Origin: Listeria immobilis
GTDB lineage: Bacteria > Bacillota > Bacilli > Lactobacillales > Listeriaceae
Length of the DNA stretch: 64,000 nucleotides
Assembly (NCBI RefSeq): GCF_014322765.1
Contig: NZ_JAASTZ010000011.1
Location: forward strand, 1-64,000
Reading direction: 5' to 3'
Position 1 is the first letter of the stretch. The number at the start of each line of letters is the position of its first letter. Positions 1 to 6,814 of this stretch are shown in pieces. Below the pieces are notes generated by a model that did no database searches, was not told the origin of the DNA, and saw only the letters and a list, made by a program, of their open reading frames with translations. Both the position numbers and the translations under genes were made by a program.

Positions 1-61
1 TTTGACACTTGGGTTTTCTTTCTTTTATTTTATCATTTTTTCTCTAACCCTGGGTCTACTT

Positions 62-187
62 TTATTGTACTATGTCAATTTGTTCAGTATTATCTTGCTT
101 TTCACTTTCATAAACTAACCTTCCCCTGTGTCTATCCCTAGACATTAGCACTTTTTTTCTATTAATCTCTACTTTGGTAATTCTCAT
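62..187 (-). pseudogene. cas13a: cas13a (type VI-A effector) N-terminal remnant, 41 codons
   Basis: A 41-codon reading frame starts at an ATG (185-187) preceded by a GAGGTG ribosome binding site. It begins [14 protein letters not shown] and keeps DNTEQI near residues 32-37, then reads DIVQ and stops. From memory this is the start of Listeria seeligeri Cas13a (MRITKVEVDRKKVL...DNTEQI), a CRISPR-guided RNase normally about 1,100 residues long. The DNA upstream (188-291) also matches the 5' extension of that protein (for example [17 protein letters not shown]), but with a 2-nt shift near 215 that breaks the frame. The HEPN nuclease domains are therefore gone. No Cas13a-like sequence is seen from 1 to 61, so the break is a deletion or replacement. 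Same strand as and just downstream of the CRISPR array. Confidence 0.85.
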
Positions 188-262
188 AGTTTTCACCTCA
201 ATGATTTTTTGTTCTCTCTCCTATTGTACATATAATCACAAAAAAATAAAACACCTAAATGA

Positions 263-288
263 TGGATAAGTGTTATTAGACTTATCCA
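263..288 (-). repeat. Stem-loop between CRISPR array and cas13a remnant
   Basis: Perfect 9-bp inverted repeat (TGGATAAGT / ACTTATCCA) with an 8-nt loop, nine bases past the last repeat in the direction of array transcription. A T-rich stretch follows after about 15 bases. It could be a weak terminator of the precursor crRNA or a 5' UTR hairpin of cas13a. The role is inferred. Confidence 0.5.
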
Positions 289-296
289 CATTAGAC

Positions 297-468
297 GTTT
301 TAGTCCTCTTTCATATAGAGGTAGTCTTTTACATCAAGCATTCTACGGCATTTATCTTTGAAGTTTTAGTCCTCTTTCATATAGAGGTAGTCTTTTACTT
401 ATGCAAATTTAAGTGGAGCAAATTTAAGGTTTTAGTCCTCTTTCATATAGAGGTGATATGTCTCTTAC
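297..468 (-). CRISPR. Type VI-A CRISPR array: three repeats, two 30-nt spacers
   Basis: Repeats lie at 297-332, 363-398 (36 nt, identical) and 429-468 (40 nt, with extra bases). Spacers are 333-362 and 399-428, both exactly 30 nt. Read on the minus strand, a repeat begins GTAAAAGACTACC, contains the stem CCTCT...AGAGG and ends GGACTAAAAC. This matches the direct repeat I recall for LseCas13a, with the repeat 5' of its spacer, and differs from the Listeria type I-B and II-A repeats I know. A promoter stands directly upstream (473-501) and the cas13a remnant directly downstream. No cas1, cas2 or other cas gene is present in the window, so this is an orphan array. Confidence 0.92.
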
Positions 469-472
469 TTCA

Positions 473-501
473 ATAATAGTAATTAAAGTAAAAAATGTAA
501 A
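473..501 (-). promoter_or_regulatory. Promoter of the CRISPR array
   Basis: Minus-strand TTTACA (496-501), a 17-bp spacer and TATTAT (473-478). The predicted start falls within the first few bases of the leader-proximal repeat (468), so the transcript would have almost no leader. The array may therefore still be expressed. Confidence 0.65.
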
Positions 502-593
502 GCGTTTAATGGAATAGTTTGAGGTTTGCGTGAGAATACATTGTTTTCCAGATACTCTATATCGCTTTAGAGCCATTTTCCATAAAGAAATAT

Positions 594-788
594 TTAGTTA
601 TCCTCTTGTTTATTAGACTTTTTAGATAGATACTTATGATATAAAAACCAATTGAATATTGTACCTAAGAACAAAAGTATTCCTGCAATCCATTTAAAGT
701 TTTGATTTAGATGTGCATATGAAAAATACAGGGCGATAATTACTAGAATAATCATTCCGAAAAATAAATGAATGAAGCTTTTTTTCAA
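594..788 (-). CDS. Small two-TM membrane protein, unknown function
   Basis: About 64 residues. Two hydrophobic segments are visible: FFGMIILVIIALYFSYA near the start and IAGILLFLGTIFNWFLY later, followed by a charged tail (KYLSKKSNKQEDN). I chose the TTG start at 788 because AAAGGAG lies 9 bases before it. The upstream in-frame ATG (797) directly abuts that Shine-Dalgarno sequence and is unlikely to be used. It is the only intact gene next to the CRISPR remnant. I do not recognise the family and no function can be assigned. Confidence 0.6.
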   Translation of the reverse strand: MKKSFIHLFFGMIILVIIALYFSYAHLNQNFKWIAGILLFLGTIFNWFLYHKYLSKKSNKQEDN

Positions 789-841
789 GACAATCATCTC
801 CTTTTATGCTTTTTATGTAATATAACATAGAGTGACTTTTA

Positions 842-1408
842 TTAAACTGAATATTTTCGAACTTCAGCTGGGACGTAATCAGTTATAAACTGGTTGATTT
901 CTTCTAATGAATTTGAAAATAGGGTTTTATCTCTATCGGCTTGCGTGAGAAAAGCGTTTTTTACCATGCTGTCATATAAGTCTTTTAAAGGATCATAAAA
1001 ACCATTTTCGTTAAATAGAATGCAAGGATTGGGGTTTTGACCGATTCTCGACCAGGAAATCATTTCGGTAATTTCTTCTAGCGTACCAGGTCCTCCAGGT
1101 AGTGCGATACAAACATCTCCTAGATCAAGCATTTTTTGTTTTCGTTCTGCCATTGTATGAACAGAATACATCTTGGTTAAATGCATATGTGCTAGTTCTC
1201 GGTCCATTAAAAATCTAGGCATTACGCCAATTACTTCTCCTTCTCCCTTAATTACAGTATCAGCAATTACGCTCATCAGTCCAACTTTTCCTCCGCCGTA
1301 TACTAGTGTATGTTTTTGCGCGGTAATCCATTCACCTAACATTTTCGCGGCTTGTTCATAAGCTGGATTATTTCCTTTGCTTGCTCCACAGTAGACAATG
1401 ATATTCAA
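842..1408 (-). CDS. LOG family protein (TIGR00730), putative nucleotide 5'-monophosphate phosphoribohydrolase
   Basis: 188 residues, the usual length of the LYSINE DECARBOXYLASE-like LOG family. It starts with a Rossmann-type strand (MNIIVYCGASKGN) and carries the signature PGGPGTLEEITE near residues 105-116, which forms the nucleotide phosphate and catalytic site. Family members cleave AMP-type nucleotides, including cytokinin riboside monophosphates, to the free base and ribose 5-phosphate. The old name lysine decarboxylase is a misannotation. The start is TTG at 1408 with AAAGGA upstream. It lies 14 bases after the glycosylase-like gene on the same strand, so the two are probably cotranscribed. 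Substrate in this organism is unknown. Confidence 0.85.
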   Translation of the reverse strand: MNIIVYCGASKGNNPAYEQAAKMLGEWITAQKHTLVYGGGKVGLMSVIADTVIKGEGEVIGVMPRFLMDRELAHMHLTKMYSVHTMAERKQKMLDLGDVCIALPGGPGTLEEITEMISWSRIGQNPNPCILFNENGFYDPLKDLYDSMVKNAFLTQADRDKTLFSNSLEEINQFITDYVPAEVRKYSV

Positions 1409-1422
1409 ATAAGTTCATCCTT

Positions 1423-2148
1423 TCATTTCATATAATCTTTGTTTTTTAATAATGCATTTAAATATTTCTCCATATATTTATCTTTATGTTGTGAATTGTA
1501 TTGTGTGATAAAACGAGGATGTTCTAATGGAATAATGGTATGGAAAAACTGATATTGCTCATTTAGTTTTGATAAAAAAGCATAATTTTCGCCACTTCCT
1601 ATACAATAACATACAGAGGTATCAATACCAAAATTTATTTGGCTACGTATGGATTCGATAATAAATGGTAATAAAATGGCTTGGATTTTTTTGTTTTCAT
1701 AGTAATTACAATTGACTTCTTTTCCGTTTGGCTTTATTTTTGCTATACCTAGCGGGCAGACAAAATTCATATAGAAGTCTGAATAAAATTGCTGACAACC
1801 GCCATATTCATTAATAACATCATATAAAAAGCCTGACGAGGACTTATTTATATGAAATTTATCTATAAAAATACCAGTCTCGTTTTGGAGATGTTTAGCG
1901 TCTTCAAATGGCACACCTGTTACCGCTGATCCTTGACGTGCGGGTGAGCTTCCAAGTATTAGGCGACGAGGCTTGGTGTCATTATAATATTTTTGGTAAA
2001 ATGCGGTCGTTATTTTATTTACTTGGTCTTTTTGGTTACCGTTATATGGATTGATTAATTTAAATCCAGTTGGTAATGCTAGTGTATCAAGTGAAAGCGT
2101 TTTGTTAAATTGAAGTATTTGTTTAGCAAATGTCTGGCTTTTCTTCAT
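1423..2148 (-). CDS. SMUG2-like uracil-DNA glycosylase family protein (DUF4918)
   Basis: 241 residues. The segment LILGSSPARQGSAVTGVPFE (about residues 68-87) resembles the active-site motif of uracil-DNA glycosylases (G-x-x-P...TGVPF). A late EHPRF segment resembles the second conserved His-Pro motif. The family is expected to remove damaged or deaminated bases in the cytoplasm, but this subfamily is poorly characterised. I start it at the ATG at 2148, with GAGGGG 8 bases upstream, rather than at the longer TTG frame. It follows the mannosylglycerate-type operon but is separated from it by a terminator at 2222-2261. Confidence 0.7.
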   Translation of the reverse strand: MKKSQTFAKQILQFNKTLSLDTLALPTGFKLINPYNGNQKDQVNKITTAFYQKYYNDTKPRRLILGSSPARQGSAVTGVPFEDAKHLQNETGIFIDKFHINKSSSGFLYDVINEYGGCQQFYSDFYMNFVCPLGIAKIKPNGKEVNCNYYENKKIQAILLPFIIESIRSQINFGIDTSVCYCIGSGENYAFLSKLNEQYQFFHTIIPLEHPRFITQYNSQHKDKYMEKYLNALLKNKDYMK

Positions 2149-2221
2149 GTCATAGAGTCCCCTCAATGTTGTAATTTAATCTATTATCATATAAATTTTA
2201 ACATATATTTTGAATGAATGA

Positions 2222-2261
2222 AAAAATAAGTAAAACCTCGATTGCAGGCTTTACTTATTTA
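2222..2261 (-). terminator. Rho-independent terminator after the mng-type operon
   Basis: Inverted repeat AAATAAGTAAA...TTTACTTATTT around a short GC core, followed on the minus strand by T-rich sequence. It lies directly after the isomerase stop codon. Confidence 0.7.
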
Positions 2262-2263
2262 GG

Positions 2264-3988
2264 TTAATTTTTTACAAATGCTTGAATAATGGCATGTTTT
2301 TTAATTGAATCTATAGCATGTACACGATATGTTTTGACTTGCTCAGGGACAATGAATGTTTCTCCATAATGAACAATGAAGGGTTGGAAGGAATTATCTA
2401 AGGACTCAATTTGTGCTGTCTCCCCTTCGACTAGATTTAACATATTAACGCTGCCATTTGTGTTTAAGATAATTGAACCTGTGAACCAGTGACGTTCGGT
2501 TTGGATGAACTCTAATTCATGGAGACCTGTTTGTTCGGATGTGATTTCGGAATCTTTATACAATATTTTTGTTTGGTTTATCAAATTATTTTGGACCCAG
2601 TTGGTATCTCGTTCCATTTGGATATTTGCTGACCCATGATCGATATGAAGTGGCCGCGGCAAGCCATCTAAACCAACACGTTCCCAGTCCCAAAGTTTAA
2701 AAGTAAAAATATATGGTGTGGCGCTTATTTCTAGAACGACGGTATCTGGACCGCCACAGTGAATAGTACCAGCTGGGATGGAGATATGATCATGTTTTTT
2801 TACTGGGAAGACATTAATATGCTTTTCATCGGGAAATCTAAAGTGACCTTGTTCTGCTTTTTTTAAATCTGCCAGAAGCGCTTCTTTGGTTGTATCTGAT
2901 TTTACGCCAAGATAAATGGTGGATTTTTCCCCAGCTTCTAAAATATAATAGCTTTCATCTTGTGTATAGTGAATTCCAAACTTTTCTTGAGCATATTCAA
3001 CGAGTGGATGTACTTGCAAGCTTAAATTTCCGCCGCCAACTGTATCAAGGTAGTCAAAACGAATCGGGAATTCTTTTCCGAAGCGACTATGCACTTTCGG
3101 TCCTAGTAGCTCATTTGGAAATTGATGTACAATATTGATTGCTGGAACTTCCACTTTTACATTATCAAAGCTTAAAATAATACTGTTTTCTTCTGGTATA
3201 CCGTCAAAAGCCCAGCCATAGTTGGCGACATTTTGGTCTAATTGGAAGTTTTCTTTCATCCACTGGCCGCCCCAAACACTTGAATCAAAGTAAGGAACAA
3301 GGCGGAAAGGTTGTTCTGTAAACTGTTTTAAACCAGTGCGATAAGCTGCAGCTGAAATCATTTTAGGTTGATTTTTATTATTAGTGTCTAAAATGAAATC
3401 TGTCGTTTCGTAAAGTTGATTTTTTAAACGATCGGCCATACGCCACTCAAAAAAATAGCCGCGTTTAAATTTGCGAAGTGCATCTTCACTTGGGTTATTC
3501 GTTTTCCAATTTGTTAGGTTCTCGTATCTAAAACGGCGCTGAATTTCCCAACGTGTGAGATCCGCGTAGACGATAATATCTGGATCTGCAATAAGTGTGG
3601 CCCCTGTTCCATAGATAACAATAAGTCCAGGTGTTTCATTTATTTGTTTTTTTAATTTATAAACTTTTTCTGGGTCTAAAAATTCATTGAATACATAATT
3701 CGACATAATGCCGAAGACGCGATCTTCAGTTATTGTTCGCTTTATCATTTCTTGGACTTCTTGAGTAGTTATCATTGCATCATCTGCTAAAATGATTTTT
3801 TGGGGATTTAAAAGAGATATAAGATTGGTTTTAATTTCTTCTAAATTTACTCCTGGATAACATTCAATGGCAATAATTTTAGAAGTCGAACTTTTTTCTT
3901 TAAGTACTTTTGCTATATCTGCATAATTATCCCAACCAGTCTCAGATGATTTTATTTTTATTTCTGGTTTTAAGTCGTATTTAGCCAT
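2264..3988 (-). CDS. manA: Class I mannose-6-phosphate isomerase with N-terminal kinase-like domain
   Basis: 574 residues. The C-terminal part, from about residue 225, is a cupin-type phosphomannose isomerase that interconverts mannose 6-phosphate and fructose 6-phosphate. Visible zinc-site motifs are SLQVHP, DESYYILE and IPAGTIHCGG. The first ~220 residues look like a uridine-kinase-type P-loop fold (IVIYGTGATL, DIIVYADLTRWEIQRRFR). The expected P-loop position reads ECYPGVNLEEIK and lacks the GK(S/T) element, so kinase activity is doubtful. Last gene of the operon, 6 bases after the glycerate kinase. Its isomerase step is what a pathway releasing mannose 6-phosphate would need. Confidence 0.88.
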   Translation of the reverse strand: MAKYDLKPEIKIKSSETGWDNYADIAKVLKEKSSTSKIIAIECYPGVNLEEIKTNLISLLNPQKIILADDAMITTQEVQEMIKRTITEDRVFGIMSNYVFNEFLDPEKVYKLKKQINETPGLIVIYGTGATLIADPDIIVYADLTRWEIQRRFRYENLTNWKTNNPSEDALRKFKRGYFFEWRMADRLKNQLYETTDFILDTNNKNQPKMISAAAYRTGLKQFTEQPFRLVPYFDSSVWGGQWMKENFQLDQNVANYGWAFDGIPEENSIILSFDNVKVEVPAINIVHQFPNELLGPKVHSRFGKEFPIRFDYLDTVGGGNLSLQVHPLVEYAQEKFGIHYTQDESYYILEAGEKSTIYLGVKSDTTKEALLADLKKAEQGHFRFPDEKHINVFPVKKHDHISIPAGTIHCGGPDTVVLEISATPYIFTFKLWDWERVGLDGLPRPLHIDHGSANIQMERDTNWVQNNLINQTKILYKDSEITSEQTGLHELEFIQTERHWFTGSIILNTNGSVNMLNLVEGETAQIESLDNSFQPFIVHYGETFIVPEQVKTYRVHAIDSIKKHAIIQAFVKN

Positions 3989-3994
3989 TCAAAG

Positions 3995-5134
3995 CTACTC
4001 CTTTTTAAAAAGTGATGTTAAATTAGCGATGTTTTCTGCTGTTCTTGCTAAATTGTCGCTTGTTTCACAAAAAATAGTCACGGAATCTGTTAGTTCGGGA
4101 ATGATTGGGAATACTGCATCTATACCATTTTGATAAGCAAGCGAATTTTCAATACTTGTACTACCAACAATTGCTAAAACAAATGCACCCGCTTTTTTAG
4201 CTTCTGAGGCTACTCGAACAGGTATTTTTCCCATCACTGATTGTGCATCCATTTTTCCTTCTCCGATAATAACTAAATCTGCATTAGCTAATTGTTGCTT
4301 TAACTCAGAAAGTTTGATAACAAGGTCTGCTCCACTAACTATTTCTGCATTTAGAATAGCGGTCAGTCCTGCTGCAATACCTCCTGCTGCCCCGCTTCCC
4401 TTCATTAGAGAAACTTTTTTAGCAGCAAATGCATCTAACTTCTCTCCGTAATTGGTCATTGCTAGTTCGAGTTCGATAAGCATCTCCGGGGTTGCCCCTT
4501 TTTGCCTACCAAATGTGAATGTAGCTCCCTTCTCTCCCAATAATGGATTGGATACATCACTAGCAATTTGGAAGGAAACTTGTTTTAAGCGTGGATCTAG
4601 TTGCGTGACATCTAAATGGTTGAGGTTGGTTAAATGAATTCCCCCTTGCTCGATGCTGTCGTTATTTTTATTAAGAAGTTGAACCCCTAGTGCTTGCAAT
4701 AATCCTGCTCCACCATCATTTGTGCCGCTACCTCCAAGTCCAATAATAATCTTATGGATGTTTTGATCTAAGGCAGCGAGTATAAGTTCACCAACACCAA
4801 ATGAGCTTGCAAGTGCAGGATTTCGTTTATCAGTAGCAATTAAGTCTAGGCCAATGGCGCGCGCTGATTCAATCACTGCAGTTTTTTGATCTTTTAAAAT
4901 ACCATAGGAAGCAAGTATTTTCTTTCCATCTAATCGTGTAATTTCTGTTTGATATAACTCCATATCACAATTTTCTTTTAAAACATCTAAGAGCCCTTCA
5001 CCGCCATCTGAAACTGGTGATAAATGAATCGTGTCAGTTGGTCGCGCTTTTTGCCAGCCAGTTTTTATTGCCTTCGCAACTTGCATGGCACTAGCACTTT
5101 CTTTAAAAGCATCTGGTGCAATGACAATGTTCAT
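3995..5134 (-). CDS. Glycerate kinase (GlxK/GarK family)
   Basis: 379 residues, the normal length for the family. It starts MNIVIAPDAFKESASA and has the conserved SPVSDGGEGLLD, GLGGSGTNDGGAGLL and GSGAAGGIAAGL segments of this glycerate kinase type, which phosphorylates D-glycerate with ATP (usually at position 2). The start codon overlaps the phosphorylase stop codon by 4 bases, so the two are translationally coupled. In this operon glycerate would come from hydrolysis or phosphorolysis of glycosylglycerates. The kinase returns it to lower glycolysis. Confidence 0.9.
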   Translation of the reverse strand: MNIVIAPDAFKESASAMQVAKAIKTGWQKARPTDTIHLSPVSDGGEGLLDVLKENCDMELYQTEITRLDGKKILASYGILKDQKTAVIESARAIGLDLIATDKRNPALASSFGVGELILAALDQNIHKIIIGLGGSGTNDGGAGLLQALGVQLLNKNNDSIEQGGIHLTNLNHLDVTQLDPRLKQVSFQIASDVSNPLLGEKGATFTFGRQKGATPEMLIELELAMTNYGEKLDAFAAKKVSLMKGSGAAGGIAAGLTAILNAEIVSGADLVIKLSELKQQLANADLVIIGEGKMDAQSVMGKIPVRVASEAKKAGAFVLAIVGSTSIENSLAYQNGIDAVFPIIPELTDSVTIFCETSDNLARTAENIANLTSLFKKE

Positions 5135-6813
5135 TTATGCCCTTCTTTCAACCAAATCACTTCATAAGGAAACAATGTTATCTCTCCTTCGATAGTTTGA
5201 TTATTTAATAGATTTTTTCCTGCGCAAGGTAGCTGTTTGGTAGTTTTTTTACAGGAGACATTAACGATTCCATAGATACACTCATCGCTAGATTCACGTT
5301 TTAATGCAAAAATATCCGCTCCTAAATCTACTATTTCCTGCTTAGCAAATGGTGAGAAGGCTTGGTGGTTACGACGAATGCGGATTAGTTTTTTTAAAGA
5401 AGAAAAGATTTTGTTGCGATATGGATTTGATTTTAGTTCGGTGTATAGTTGATTTATTTCCAACTTTTCTCGATTAATACGGCGATTTATTCCCGTAGAC
5501 TCTAGTCCGTTATAGTCATTTTTAGAGCCAACCAATGAATGGTAATAAATTGCCGGCACACCTTGTAACATAAGTAAAATGGCATGAGCTGCAACCGTTT
5601 TTTGTGTAATAAGCGCTTCTGTTATATCTTCCGTTTTATTTTTTAACGCCTCACTGTAATTAATATTTAATTCGTATACGGATTGCGTACCATCAGGATT
5701 ATCTTTATAGGACACTTGTCCCCCATTTTCTTTCGTTTTTTCCACTAAAAAACCAATTTCTGCTTCTGATAAAATACCTGTAGCAGGACGCATTCCAATG
5801 CCATCGTGACTAGCTAGGAAATTGAAATAGGTGGCTGTGTCGGATATAGGAGAGATACTACTCGCCCATTTAGAAAGTTTATTAGAGTTATGGGTTGTCA
5901 TTGTATGCAAAACGAGTGGCGGTAGTGGAAATTGGTAAACCATATTCGCTTCATTTTCACCATTTCCAAAGTAACGAATGTTTTCTTCGTGTGGGACGTT
6001 TGTTTCAGTAATAATTTGTAAATTAGGATAAAGTTCATCAATTAAAATACGCCAAAGTGAAATAATTTCATGCGTTTCTTTCAAATGCATACAAGTTGTT
6101 CCTGATTCTTTCCACAAAAAACCAATCGCATCTAATCTAATGCTTGTTGCGCCTTTTTCGGCATATAAAAGAAGGACATTTGTTAGAGCAATAAGACAAT
6201 CAATCTCTTTCACATTTAAATCTAATTGATCTTCACTAAAAGTGGTCCACAGTTCTTTGCCATTTTCGTATTGATGAAAAAGTGGCGACGTTCTCGGGCG
6301 AACAACATTTCGATAGTCAAAATGAACATCTTTTTCAATGAAAAAATTTGTAAATGGTGCTTCTTGTTTTATATAACTTTGGAACCAACTACTTGATTTA
6401 GAAATATGATTAGCGACAAAATCAAGCATGACACGAAAATCTTTAGACAAATTTTGCACATCTTTCCAATCACCTAATGATGAATCAATCGCAGTATAAT
6501 CTGTCACTGAAAAACCATCATCTGATGTATAAGGGAAAACTGGTAATAAATGCACATCTGTAATGACATCGGACGTCTCTTTTATTAAAAATTCATGCAA
6601 TGTCTGTAGTGGTGCTTTTCCGGTTTCGTAAAAACTATCGCCATACGTAATAAGATAAATATTTTGCTCAGAAATGGTTGCAATTGCCTTTTGAGGGATT
6701 TCTTTGTAAGCATTTATACAATGAAGCATTTTTTCTAGATAGTCCGGTTGATAATTTTCTTGATAAATTAATTGCAATTTTTCTTCTATTTTCTCTGTAA
6801 AAGTTGTTTGCAT
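5131..6813 (-). CDS. GH13_18 sugar phosphorylase, probable glucosylglycerate phosphorylase
   Basis: 560 residues, starting at the ATG at 6813 with GGAGGAAA 8 bases upstream. Family GH13 subfamily 18 enzymes are phosphorylases related to sucrose phosphorylase. Visible features are the nucleophile motif RLDAIGF, the acid/base motif ITETNVP, the third acid in ASHDGIG and the subfamily-typical QGVPAIYYHSLVGS with GLESTGINRRIN. Specificities in the subfamily include sucrose, sucrose 6-phosphate, glucosylglycerol and glucosylglycerate. The overlapping glycerate kinase makes glucosylglycerate (giving glucose 1-phosphate and glycerate) the best guess. It starts one base after the mngB-type stop. How a non-phosphorylated substrate would enter is not explained by this operon, because its only transporter is a PTS. 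Confidence 0.8.
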   Translation of the reverse strand: MQTTFTEKIEEKLQLIYQENYQPDYLEKMLHCINAYKEIPQKAIATISEQNIYLITYGDSFYETGKAPLQTLHEFLIKETSDVITDVHLLPVFPYTSDDGFSVTDYTAIDSSLGDWKDVQNLSKDFRVMLDFVANHISKSSSWFQSYIKQEAPFTNFFIEKDVHFDYRNVVRPRTSPLFHQYENGKELWTTFSEDQLDLNVKEIDCLIALTNVLLLYAEKGATSIRLDAIGFLWKESGTTCMHLKETHEIISLWRILIDELYPNLQIITETNVPHEENIRYFGNGENEANMVYQFPLPPLVLHTMTTHNSNKLSKWASSISPISDTATYFNFLASHDGIGMRPATGILSEAEIGFLVEKTKENGGQVSYKDNPDGTQSVYELNINYSEALKNKTEDITEALITQKTVAAHAILLMLQGVPAIYYHSLVGSKNDYNGLESTGINRRINREKLEINQLYTELKSNPYRNKIFSSLKKLIRIRRNHQAFSPFAKQEIVDLGADIFALKRESSDECIYGIVNVSCKKTTKQLPCAGKNLLNNQTIEGEITLFPYEVIWLKEGHK

Positions 6814-6814
6814 A

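Noticed and set aside
1-61. Possible continuation of cas13a after the stop at 62
   Set aside because: All three minus-strand frames were read; none resembles the Cas13a continuation I recall (for example HHKKSSFYKS).
270-476. A 68-residue plus-strand ORF with repeated LVLFHIEV segments
   Set aside because: The repetition comes from reading through the three CRISPR repeats. No ribosome site, and the array explains the sequence.
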